Shown: positions 26,830-34,796 of the stretch, piece after piece
Layout of the letters: every line of letters begins with the position of its first letter
Numbering within the stretch: position 1 is the stretch's first letter
From: Profundicola sp964553105
GTDB lineage: Bacteria; Bacteroidota; Bacteroidia; Flavobacteriales; Weeksellaceae
Assembly (NCBI GenBank): GCA_964553105.1
Contig: CAZKJO010000001.1
Location: 32,002-96,001, forward strand
DNA length: 64,000 nucleotides
Reading direction: 5' to 3'
Translations under genes and position numbers: made by a program
The notes under the pieces: model-generated
The model's database searches: none
What the model saw: only the letters and a program-made list of their open reading frames with translations
What the model was told of the DNA's origin: nothing

Positions 26830-27315
26830 TTACTGGATTTTGCCTTTAGAAATTAAAAAATTCAACTTTCCATCAGCAATATCATGCCAATTATCTTGCT
26901 TAAAACTAATAGATGCAACACTAGCAGTTTTAAACTCAACTAAAGACTCACCTGTAAGAAAGCCTATTAAATCAACACAAGCATCATTATGACCAAATAT
27001 AATGGCTGAATCCACTTCATTAGGAAACTCGGCGATGGCTTTTTTTAAATCCAGATAGAAGAATGTATATAAATCCTGTTTTATATTGAGCCTTTCTAGT
27101 TGATGAAACTCCTTAGAAAAAATTACCGCTGTATGCAAAGCTCGAGTGGCGTAACTTGATGCCCAAAAAGTAGGGGTTTCGTTTAGCTTACCTTTTAATA
27201 GGGCAGCATGACTTTGGGCTCTATCGATACCCCGTGGTAGCAAAGGACGATCATAATCTGAAATATCATAATCCCAACTCGATTTAGCATGTCTTACGAT
27301 GATTAAATTCTTCAT
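26830..27315 (-). CDS. histidine phosphatase family protein (SixA-like)
   Basis: 161 residues of the phosphoglycerate-mutase-like superfamily, SixA branch. The phospho-accepting His9 is in IIVRHAKSSW; SYATRALHTA supplies the second Arg, and the catalytic His is in IFGHNDACVDLIG. SixA proteins dephosphorylate phosphohistidine in signalling proteins, but many homologues act on small phosphate esters. Its stop codon is directly followed by the ppk1 ATG, so it is cotranscribed with ppk1 and ppx. A link to polyphosphate metabolism or its control is inferred from that. Confidence 0.9.
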   Translation of the reverse strand: MKNLIIVRHAKSSWDYDISDYDRPLLPRGIDRAQSHAALLKGKLNETPTFWASSYATRALHTAVIFSKEFHQLERLNIKQDLYTFFYLDLKKAIAEFPNEVDSAIIFGHNDACVDLIGFLTGESLVEFKTASVASISFKQDNWHDIADGKLNFLISKGKIQ

Positions 27316-27356
27316 AAATGAAGCTTGTAGATTTCTTGGTGAATGTTGATTTCTAA

Positions 27357-27364
27357 CAAATGTA
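27357..27364 (-). promoter_or_regulatory. -7 box of the SixA-like/ppk1/ppx operon
   Basis: TACATTTG on the minus strand, 41 bases before the ATG. A TTTG lies upstream but only 14 bases away, shorter than the usual 17-23. Confidence 0.45.
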
Positions 27365-27473
27365 CAATTTTAATAAAACAAATATTATTTTAAAAAGCAC
27401 GAATGAAAGCTAGGGAGAAACATGTAAATAATACTTAAATTGCGGCATACTTAACTTTAAATTTTATTTTAAA

Positions 27474-27497
27474 GTGGTAATTTTCTATTTTTACCAC
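27474..27497. repeat. inverted repeat GTGGTAA-N10-TTACCAC upstream of DUF4290-murA
   Basis: A perfect 7-bp inverted repeat 31 bases upstream of the DUF4290 start, in the divergent space. A -7-like TATTTTTA lies inside the loop. There is no T tract after it, so an operator is more likely than a terminator; no regulator is known. Confidence 0.35.
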
Positions 27498-27528
27498 CTA
27501 CTTACACATTTTTAATCCATAGATTTCA

Positions 27529-28149
27529 ATGCAATATAATACAACGAGAGAGAAATTGATCATTCCAGAATATGGTCGACATGTTCAGGAAATGGTAAAT
27601 CATTGCAAAAAGATAGAAAACAAGGACGATAGAAACGAGTTTGCTCATGCTATTATAGAAGTAATGGGAAATTTGAACACGCATTTACGTGACGTTCAGG
27701 ATTTTCAGCATAAGCTTTGGGATCAGTTATTCATCATGGCAGATTTCGATTTAGATGTTGATTCTCCCTATCCAACGCCTAAAAAAGAAGACTTTTCTAA
27801 ACCGCCTAACAAAATTCCGTATCCGGTATTTAATTTAAAATATCGTTACTACGGACAAAATATTCAGCGTATGATTGATGTGGCTGTTGAATGGGAAGAG
27901 GGAGAAAAAAGAGATGGTCTTATCCAGTCGATCGCAAATCAAATGAAAAAAAGTTATTTGCTTTGGAACAAGGATAATGTTGACGATAGAGTTATCTTCA
28001 ATCAATTAAAAGATATGTCTAATGGTAAAATTGATATTCAACAAATGGAAGAAGATATCAATCTTTCCTCTTCGCGTGATTTAACGCAAGGAAAACCTAG
28101 AGGAGCCAAGAAATACTCTAAAAAAAGAAGACCAAAAAGAAAAAAATAA
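27529..28149 (+). CDS. DUF4290 family protein
   Basis: 206 residues, recognised from NTTREKLIIPEYGRHVQEMV and DVQDFQHKLWDQLFIM. It is soluble and helical, with a strongly basic C-terminal tail (KYSKKRRPKRKK) that suggests nucleic-acid or membrane-surface contact. DUF4290 genes lie directly upstream of murA in many Bacteroidota, as here (14 bases apart). Function unknown. Confidence 0.9.
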   Translation: MQYNTTREKLIIPEYGRHVQEMVNHCKKIENKDDRNEFAHAIIEVMGNLNTHLRDVQDFQHKLWDQLFIMADFDLDVDSPYPTPKKEDFSKPPNKIPYPVFNLKYRYYGQNIQRMIDVAVEWEEGEKRDGLIQSIANQMKKSYLLWNKDNVDDRVIFNQLKDMSNGKIDIQQMEEDINLSSSRDLTQGKPRGAKKYSKKRRPKRKK

Positions 28150-28163
28150 AATTCTAAATTTAT

Positions 28164-29480
28164 ATGCCAAAATTGGAGATTCGTGGTGGGAAGCCGCTCA
28201 AAGGTGAAATCATACCACAGGGAGCTAAAAATGAGGCGCTGCAAATTCTTTGCGCTACCTTATTAACGGATGAACCCGTACGAATTAAAAATATTCCCGA
28301 CATTAAAGATGTCAACCGCTTGATAGAAATCCTAGGAAGTTTAGATGTTAGCATCACCAAACACGCCAAAGGAGATTATACTTTTCAAGCGAATAATCTA
28401 CATATAGACTATCTTAAAACCAAAGACTTCAAAAAAGATGGCGCGTCTCTTCGTGGATCAGTTATGTTAATGGGGCCTTTCTTAGCTAGATTTGGATTTG
28501 CTTATATGCCCAAACCTGGCGGAGATAAAATCGGAAGACGTAGACTAGATACACATTTTGAAGGATTTGAGAAACTAGGCGCTGAATTTAGATATTCTCC
28601 AGAAGAAAGCTTTTATGGCGTAGAACTTCCCGAAGGCAAGAAATTAAAAGGAAGCTACATGCTGCTAGAAGAAGCATCTGTTACGGGTACAGCCAATATT
28701 CTTATGGCAGCTGTTTTTGCAGAAGGAAAGACTCAGATTTATAATGCCGCTTGCGAGCCATATATTCAACAATTATGTAAAATGTTGATTCGAATGGGCG
28801 CTAAAATAGAAGGTGTAGGTTCTAACCTATTGACCATTGAAGGGGTTGATAAACTAAAAGGAACTGAGCATACAATTCTTCCAGATATGATTGAGATTGG
28901 TTCTTGGATTGGTTTAGCCGCTATGACAAGATCAGAAATCACCATTAAAAATGTTGGATGGGAACATCTTGGTGTTATTCCAGATACTTTCAAGAAACTT
29001 GGCATTAAGCTAGAGAAAGTTGGCGACGACATATATATTCCAGCTCAAGAAAGCTATGAAATCCAAAGTTTTATCGATGGCTCTATTATGACGATCTCCG
29101 ATGCGCCTTGGCCAGGATTCACACCAGATTTGTTGAGTATTATTTTGGTAGTCGCAACTCAAGCAAAAGGTAGTGTTCTGATTCATCAGAAAATGTTTGA
29201 AAGCAGATTGTTCTTTGTCGACAAATTAATCGATATGGGAGCCCAAATTATTCTTTGCGATCCGCATAGAGCGACTGTTATTGGTCAAAACCATGCGATG
29301 CCACTGAGAGGCCAAACTTTGACTTCTCCTGACATTAGGGCTGGTATTGCTTTATTAATTGCTGCTCTTTCTGCTAAAGGAACAAGCACCATATTTAATA
29401 TTGAGCAAATCGACCGTGGATATGAAGATATCGACGAAAGATTACGCAAAATTGGCGCTGATATAAGGCGTATTGATTAA
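28164..29480 (+). CDS. murA: UDP-N-acetylglucosamine 1-carboxyvinyltransferase, Asp-type active site
   Basis: First committed step of peptidoglycan synthesis: transfers enolpyruvate from PEP to UDP-GlcNAc in the cytosol. 438 residues. K22-N23 of QGAKNEAL is the PEP-binding pair. The flexible loop reads PKPGGDKIGRRRLDTH: residue 121 is Asp where E. coli MurA has Cys115, the residue alkylated by fosfomycin. Further family stretches are EEASVTGTANILMAA and SPDIRAGIALLIAAL. It is cotranscribed with the DUF4290 gene and followed by a hairpin before the DUF368 pair. Confidence 0.96.
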   Translation: MPKLEIRGGKPLKGEIIPQGAKNEALQILCATLLTDEPVRIKNIPDIKDVNRLIEILGSLDVSITKHAKGDYTFQANNLHIDYLKTKDFKKDGASLRGSVMLMGPFLARFGFAYMPKPGGDKIGRRRLDTHFEGFEKLGAEFRYSPEESFYGVELPEGKKLKGSYMLLEEASVTGTANILMAAVFAEGKTQIYNAACEPYIQQLCKMLIRMGAKIEGVGSNLLTIEGVDKLKGTEHTILPDMIEIGSWIGLAAMTRSEITIKNVGWEHLGVIPDTFKKLGIKLEKVGDDIYIPAQESYEIQSFIDGSIMTISDAPWPGFTPDLLSIILVVATQAKGSVLIHQKMFESRLFFVDKLIDMGAQIILCDPHRATVIGQNHAMPLRGQTLTSPDIRAGIALLIAALSAKGTSTIFNIEQIDRGYEDIDERLRKIGADIRRID

Positions 29481-29506
29481 ACCAAATTAAAATATTTAAA
29501 TCATAG

Positions 29507-29544
29507 AAAACCATGTTCGAAATACACTCTTTTGGCATGGTTTT
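29507..29544 (+). terminator. probable terminator after murA
   Basis: The 9-bp stem AAAACCATG (29507-29515) / CATGGTTTT (29536-29544) has a 20-base loop and only four T at the end. Moderate support. Confidence 0.55.
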
Positions 29545-29602
29545 CATTGTAATTAGCAATTAAATAAAGTTTGATTTAGTTTTCATCTCATTAGATTAAG
29601 AC

Positions 29603-29610
29603 TACCTTTG
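29603..29610 (+). promoter_or_regulatory. -7 box of the DUF368 pair
   Basis: TACCTTTG, 24 bases before the first DUF368 ATG; fits TAnnTTTG. The -33 candidate is TTTTC at 18 bases, imperfect. Confidence 0.5.
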
Positions 29611-29634
29611 CAAACCATTATTTCAATCTAAACT

Positions 29635-30651
29635 ATGCGCAGTTTCAAAGATTATTTTATTATATTTTTAAAAGGATTGGGAATGGGTGCAGCCGATGTT
29701 GTACCGGGAGTTTCAGGAGGAACCATTGCCTTTATTGCTGGTATTTACGAAGAGTTATTAGATAGCATCTCGGCCATAAAACCTTCTTTATTCAATGATT
29801 TTAAAGAAGGTGGAATTTCCGCTGTATGGGAAAAAGTAAATGGAAATTTCTTAGCGGCTTTACTTTCAGGAATTGCTGTTAGCATTTTATCTCTAGCTAA
29901 AATTTTAACCTATGCCATGCAATTCTATCCTACTCAACTTTGGGCCTTCTTTTTTGGATTGATCATCGCTAGTATTTGGTACGTTGGAAAACAAATCAAA
30001 AAATGGGATTTTGGCGTGATCATCGGTCTCATCCTTGGTACTTTAGCCGTATACTATCTTTCGATCACACCGCCTTTAGGAGCTAATTCGTCTTATTTAT
30101 TTTTATTCTTTGCAGGTTCTATTGCAGCTTGTGCTATGATTTTACCTGGTGTTTCAGGTAGCTTTATATTATTGCTTCTGGGAGCCTATGCCACCGTAAT
30201 TTCTGCAGTTGGCAATCATGACTTCATCACGGTTGGTGTTGTAGGATTGGGAGCTGTATCGGGATTAATTGCCTTTTCTAAATTATTAAAATATCTTTTA
30301 TATCATTATCACAATACACTTATTGCCGTACTGTCTGGATTTTTAATAGGATCCTTGTGGAAGATTTGGCCATGGAAGAAAGACGAAATGATTTATGTTA
30401 AAGAGGTTGGCGCATCAGAAGCATCTAATTATTTAGGTGATTTTAATAGTCTTTCAGCTTACCTTAAAACAGCAAGCACTGAAGAGTTTGGCCGATACAA
30501 AGCTTTTATAGAAACTAATATTTTACCAAAAACATATGAAAACCTTAATCCAGGAGCTAGCGCAGAATTAATTCCTGCTACTATATTTTTAGTTTTGGGC
30601 TTCTCGGTTATATTCATCATAGAATTCATCGCGAAAAAGAAAAATGTATAA
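29635..30651 (+). CDS. DUF368 family protein, candidate undecaprenyl-phosphate translocase (copy 1)
   Basis: A polytopic membrane protein of 338 residues with about eight helices. It has both DUF368 hallmark motifs: GAADVVPGVSGGTIAFIAG at about residues 18-36, and MILPGVSGSFILLLLGAY near residue 170. DUF368 proteins (PopT) have been shown in other bacteria to return undecaprenyl phosphate across the membrane for reuse in wall and LPS synthesis. Lying just after murA fits that role. It overlaps the second copy by 8 bases, so the two are cotranscribed. Confidence 0.9.
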   Translation: MRSFKDYFIIFLKGLGMGAADVVPGVSGGTIAFIAGIYEELLDSISAIKPSLFNDFKEGGISAVWEKVNGNFLAALLSGIAVSILSLAKILTYAMQFYPTQLWAFFFGLIIASIWYVGKQIKKWDFGVIIGLILGTLAVYYLSITPPLGANSSYLFLFFAGSIAACAMILPGVSGSFILLLLGAYATVISAVGNHDFITVGVVGLGAVSGLIAFSKLLKYLLYHYHNTLIAVLSGFLIGSLWKIWPWKKDEMIYVKEVGASEASNYLGDFNSLSAYLKTASTEEFGRYKAFIETNILPKTYENLNPGASAELIPATIFLVLGFSVIFIIEFIAKKKNV

Positions 30652-31657
30652 AAGATCATTCATAGATTACGTCGTACTTTATTTTAAAGGACTCCTCATG
30701 GGAACTGCTAACAAGATCCCAGGTGTTTCTGGTGGAATGATGGCATTGGTAACGGGATTCTATGAAGAAATGATTTATTCGTTTCAGAAAATTAATATTA
30801 AATCTCTTCAACTACTCATGGCGGGTAGGTTTAAGAAGTTTTTTGAATACATTAATTTTAAGTTTTTATTTGCCACGAATTTTGGTTCCATCTCTGCTTT
30901 TTTCTCAATTTCTCTATTGATAGATTGGCTTATGAGAACTCCCGCCGAAAATGGATTAGGATTTGAAACTGAAGTTTGGAGTTATTTTTTCGGATTGATT
31001 ATAGGTTCCATTTACTATGTTTCATTAAAAGTAAAAAAATGGACTCTCAAACCATATTTAGGCGTTGTGACAGGAGCCGTCTTAGGACTTATGATATCCT
31101 TTATGGACCCGATGCCACCCAACGATAATTATTGGTTTATCTTCCTCTGTGGAATTATTGGAGTATCAGGAATGACATTACCAGGTTTCTCAGGATCATT
31201 TATTTTAATCATTATAGGGAACTACAATTTACTTATGGTAGATGCTGTGAATAATCTATTCTATGCGCTAACTGCAGTCTTCAATGGCGACTTTAAGATG
31301 TTAGGAACTTCCTCCTTAGTGGAGCGCGCTGAGAGAGTAAGAATGATTTATATAGTTGGAATATTCGCCGCAGGTTCCTTATTTGGAATGGTAACCTTCT
31401 CTAAGCTCATGGGCTTTTTATTAAGACGTTGGCACAATATAGTTATCGCAACTTTAATGGGGTTTATTATTGGATCTCTAGGAGCGGCCTGGCCTTGGAA
31501 AACAGAGGATTTAGATCATCACAATCAGCTAATTGGCTACACGCGATTTATACCAGAAATTGATGCAAGGTTCTTTATTCAGATTTTATGTATAATTATT
31601 GGTATTGCATCCATATTAATTATTAAACATTATGAAAACAGAAGAATCAAACTTTAA
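30644..31657 (+). CDS. DUF368 family protein, divergent copy 2
   Basis: 337 residues, the same architecture as its upstream neighbour, with motifs MGTANKIPGVSGGMMALVTG and MTLPGFSGSFILIIIGNY. The first motif differs from copy 1 at a position normally acidic (ADVVPG versus ANKIPG) and lacks the Thr after SGG. The duplication is old: similarity to copy 1 is confined mostly to motifs and topology. A specialised or heteromeric partner of copy 1 is possible. It overlaps aroE by 26 bases. Confidence 0.88.
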   Translation: MYKRSFIDYVVLYFKGLLMGTANKIPGVSGGMMALVTGFYEEMIYSFQKINIKSLQLLMAGRFKKFFEYINFKFLFATNFGSISAFFSISLLIDWLMRTPAENGLGFETEVWSYFFGLIIGSIYYVSLKVKKWTLKPYLGVVTGAVLGLMISFMDPMPPNDNYWFIFLCGIIGVSGMTLPGFSGSFILIIIGNYNLLMVDAVNNLFYALTAVFNGDFKMLGTSSLVERAERVRMIYIVGIFAAGSLFGMVTFSKLMGFLLRRWHNIVIATLMGFIIGSLGAAWPWKTEDLDHHNQLIGYTRFIPEIDARFFIQILCIIIGIASILIIKHYENRRIKL

Positions 31658-32381
31658 AAGGTTTGGACTCGTTGGTAGAAAAATCGGTTATTCTTTCTCA
31701 CCTGCTTATTTTAAAGAGAAATTTAGCACAGAAAAAATTGATGCTAGCTACAAAATATTTGAATTGAATCAAATTCAACAATTTCCTCAATTATTTTTAA
31801 CCAAAAATTTAGCTGGTTTAAATATAACAACACCTTACAAAGAGGAAATCATGATTTTCATGGATAGTTTATCGCCTGAAGCAAAAGCCATTGGAGCAGT
31901 AAATACAGTTAAATTTAAAGGTGATCATCTAATAGGTCACAATACGGATTATATTGGTTTTAAGAATTCCTTAGAACCTTTATTAAACGATAAACACACC
32001 AAAGCACTCATCCTGGGAACAGGTGGCGCAACCAAAGCCGTAAAATATGCTCTAGAGTTATTAAATATAGAGTTCCATACGGTTTCTAGAGAAAGCAAGA
32101 AAGCTGATTTTACATATAATGATTTAACGCCTGAAATCATTGAAGATCATAGCATCATTATTAATGCAACCCCTTTAGGCACATTTCCTAATGTAAATCA
32201 AGCTCCTGATATTCCATACGATGGCATTACAAATCGACATTTAGCTTATGATTTGGTCTATAATCCTGAGAAAAGCCTTTTTTTAACAAAAGCAGAAGCA
32301 CAGAAAGCTCAAATTAAAAATGGCTACGAAATGTTGAAAATTCAAGCAGATGAATCTTGGAAAATTTGGAATTCGAAATAA
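31632..32381 (+). CDS. aroE: shikimate dehydrogenase
   Basis: NADPH-dependent reduction of 3-dehydroshikimate in aromatic amino acid synthesis. 249 residues, slightly short for the family. The substrate site has SFSP (21-24), catalytic K70 in NITTPYKE, N91 in GAVNTV and D106 in HNTDYIGF. The cofactor loop is LGTGGATKAV, and ATPLGTFP is the usual late motif. The start MKTEESNFKRFGLVG overlaps the end of the second DUF368 gene by 26 bases. It is the last gene of that operon. Confidence 0.95.
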   Translation: MKTEESNFKRFGLVGRKIGYSFSPAYFKEKFSTEKIDASYKIFELNQIQQFPQLFLTKNLAGLNITTPYKEEIMIFMDSLSPEAKAIGAVNTVKFKGDHLIGHNTDYIGFKNSLEPLLNDKHTKALILGTGGATKAVKYALELLNIEFHTVSRESKKADFTYNDLTPEIIEDHSIIINATPLGTFPNVNQAPDIPYDGITNRHLAYDLVYNPEKSLFLTKAEAQKAQIKNGYEMLKIQADESWKIWNSK

Positions 32382-32542
32382 ATTATTGTTTCAAGTATAA
32401 ATTTCGCTAAATATTGTCTTTGCGGATTTTATTTTTAGCATGTTAAAATCAAAATTTTAGCCCGTTTTTTAATAAAATTTCTTCAAAAAAAATCTATTGA
32501 AAGTGTAATGCTTTCTATTTAGGTATTTTAATTTGAATTCAT

Positions 32543-32550
32543 TAGATTTG
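32543..32550 (+). promoter_or_regulatory. -7 box of the DUF349 gene
   Basis: TAGATTTG, 23 bases before the ATG. The 192-base space from aroE is very AT-rich with no other clear signal. Confidence 0.45.
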
Positions 32551-32573
32551 TTATTTACTGAAAGTATATTATT

Positions 32574-34697
32574 ATGTCAATTGATAAAGATAACCTGCCA
32601 AAGGCAGATGGACAAGAGAATCCTACAGAGGCTCCCAAAGCAACCGAGACTAACCAAGAGGCAAAAGCTAGCGAGCTAACTGCCGAAGACACAACTGGAG
32701 AAGCTCCTATTCAAATTCACGGAGATAGCACCGAACAAGAAATGATGGAGGATTTAGAAAAGCTACCTGAAAATTCTGTTCCTGATGAAACGGAAATAAA
32801 AGATCAAAAGCCTACTGGAAATGAAAAGGATTTTGATGAAAATGCCGATCAAGACCAAGCTCAGAACGAAGATGATGAAGATCAAGAAGATGAAGAGCAA
32901 ACAGTTCCATTAAAGGATTATGACGACATGTCATTGGCCGATATGGTAAAGGAAGCTAAGGAATTAATAGGTACATACGCTCCACTCAAACTACGCGAAG
33001 CTTTTGGAAACCTGAGAGATTCTTTCCGCAAAAAAGCAGAAGAGATTGAAGCAACTGCAAAGGAGAAGTTCTTAGAAGAAGGTGGAAATGCTATCGATTT
33101 TAGACATGATAATCCACACGGTACTCCTTTCTTTGATGTTTATGCAGAGTTTCGCTCTAAGGTTGATGCTCATTATAAGAAAGTAGAAGCTGAACAAGAG
33201 ACAAACCTTAAAGAAAGAGAGGCTATTATCAACGAATTAAAGGCTTTATACACTGAACCTTCAGAAAATAACTCACATATATTCAAGAAGTTTAGAGATC
33301 TAAAAACGCGTTGGCACAATGCGGGTAGAATCCCTAAAGCTCAAGCGGGAAATATCTTTAAAACTTACTATTTCCACTTAGATAATTTCAATGAGTTTTT
33401 GGATTTAAATCAAGAGTTAAGAGAAATGGATTACGAGCACAACTTAGAGGTTCGCCATTCTATTATTGATAGAGCAAAAGCTTTATTAAAAGAAGAAAAC
33501 GTTCAAAAAGCATTGAATGAGCTACAGTATCTACACCGTATGTGGAAAGAGGAAGGTGTTCCTGTAGCAGAAGAAATGCGTGAAAAAACTTGGTTAGAGT
33601 TTAAAAATTTAACCAATAAAATTCACGATAGAAAAACTGAATTAAACGAGAAACTTCAGAAAAAACAGCAGGAAAATCTTAAAAAGAAAAGAGCTGTAAT
33701 CGATAAGATTTCAAAATTAATCGAGGGAGAATTACCGAAATCTCACAATGCATGGCAAAAGAAGATTAAAGAAATGAAAGGTCTTCGCGAGGAATTCTTT
33801 GCATTGGGAAGAGTTCCACGAGAGGACAATCAACCAACTTGGGATGCATTCAAAGAGGCTTCTAAAGGATTTAACCATGAGAAAAATGCTTTCTACAAAA
33901 ACATGAAAGCTGAACAAATGGAAAACCTTGAAAAGAAAAGAAAACTAGTTGAAATCGCAAATGAACACAAAAACAGCTCAGATTGGAATAATTCGGTTCA
34001 AGTGGTTAAGCGAATTCAATCCGAGTGGAAAAAAATTGGACACGTTCCAAGAAAGTATTCAGATAAGATTTGGAAAGAGTTTAGTCAGGCAAACAATCAT
34101 TTCTTTGATCGTTACAAAAATAGAAACAACGAAAAACTAGAGAAACAAAAAGAAAATCTAGATAAGAAATTGGCGCTATTAGAAGAAATGAAAAACGCCG
34201 AAAAACCAAAAGACAAAGATGCTTTGTTAGCTTGGATTAATGATTATAGCGTTAAATGGTCTACGATTGGTTATGTTCCAAATGGAAAACAAGATATCAA
34301 TAAGGATTTCTCTTCATTAACAGAGAAGTTCTTGACAGATGCTGGTTTAGATAAAAATGCTATTGCAAAAGCACAATGGGAAAGTCAGATCGATAGAATT
34401 AAGACTACCCTTGACGAAGATGCATTACGTAATCTTAAGTACGACACCAGAAAACAAATGGATGAAGTTCAAAAAGAGGTTTCGCATTTGCAAACCAACT
34501 TAGCCTTTTTCTCTAATGCAGACGAAAATAATCCATTATTCAAAAATGCGATTCAAAACATTGAAAATAAAGTAAATGAACTTAAAGAACTTGAGTCTAG
34601 ATTTGATGATTTAAGACATATAAACTTAGATGCACTAGAACAAGCACAAGATGCAGCCGCAGAAAAAGAGGCTGATGCTGCTACTGAAGAGGAATAA
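32574..34697 (+). CDS. DUF349 repeat protein
   Basis: 707 residues. The first ~125 are acidic and low in complexity (E, D, Q, T). The rest is almost wholly helical and charged, with about five DUF349 units marked by W-x-x-x-G-x-(V/I)-P: TRWHNAGRIPKAQ, HRMWKEEGVPVAEE, REEFFALGRVPRED, QSEWKKIGHVPRKY and SVKWSTIGYVPNGK. It ends in a short acidic tail. Large DUF349 proteins are common and conserved in Bacteroidota. No function is established; the helical repeat looks like a scaffold. Single-gene unit with its own promoter and terminator. Confidence 0.9.
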   Translation: MSIDKDNLPKADGQENPTEAPKATETNQEAKASELTAEDTTGEAPIQIHGDSTEQEMMEDLEKLPENSVPDETEIKDQKPTGNEKDFDENADQDQAQNEDDEDQEDEEQTVPLKDYDDMSLADMVKEAKELIGTYAPLKLREAFGNLRDSFRKKAEEIEATAKEKFLEEGGNAIDFRHDNPHGTPFFDVYAEFRSKVDAHYKKVEAEQETNLKEREAIINELKALYTEPSENNSHIFKKFRDLKTRWHNAGRIPKAQAGNIFKTYYFHLDNFNEFLDLNQELREMDYEHNLEVRHSIIDRAKALLKEENVQKALNELQYLHRMWKEEGVPVAEEMREKTWLEFKNLTNKIHDRKTELNEKLQKKQQENLKKKRAVIDKISKLIEGELPKSHNAWQKKIKEMKGLREEFFALGRVPREDNQPTWDAFKEASKGFNHEKNAFYKNMKAEQMENLEKKRKLVEIANEHKNSSDWNNSVQVVKRIQSEWKKIGHVPRKYSDKIWKEFSQANNHFFDRYKNRNNEKLEKQKENLDKKLALLEEMKNAEKPKDKDALLAWINDYSVKWSTIGYVPNGKQDINKDFSSLTEKFLTDAGLDKNAIAKAQWESQIDRIKTTLDEDALRNLKYDTRKQMDEVQKEVSHLQTNLAFFSNADENNPLFKNAIQNIENKVNELKELESRFDDLRHINLDALEQAQDAAAEKEADAATEEE

Positions 34698-34719
34698 ATA
34701 GATTTTAAATAGTCAATTC

Positions 34720-34766
34720 AAAAATCCCAAATTCTTAATATTTGATATATAAAGTTTGGGATTTTT
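34720..34766 (+). terminator. intrinsic terminator after the DUF349 gene
   Basis: AAAAATCCCAAA (34720-34731) pairs with TTTGGGATTTTT (34755-34766): 12 bp around a 23-base AT loop, ending in five T. Confidence 0.8.
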
Positions 34767-34796
34767 CTTCTGAATAAAATTAATTATCGGTTGAGT

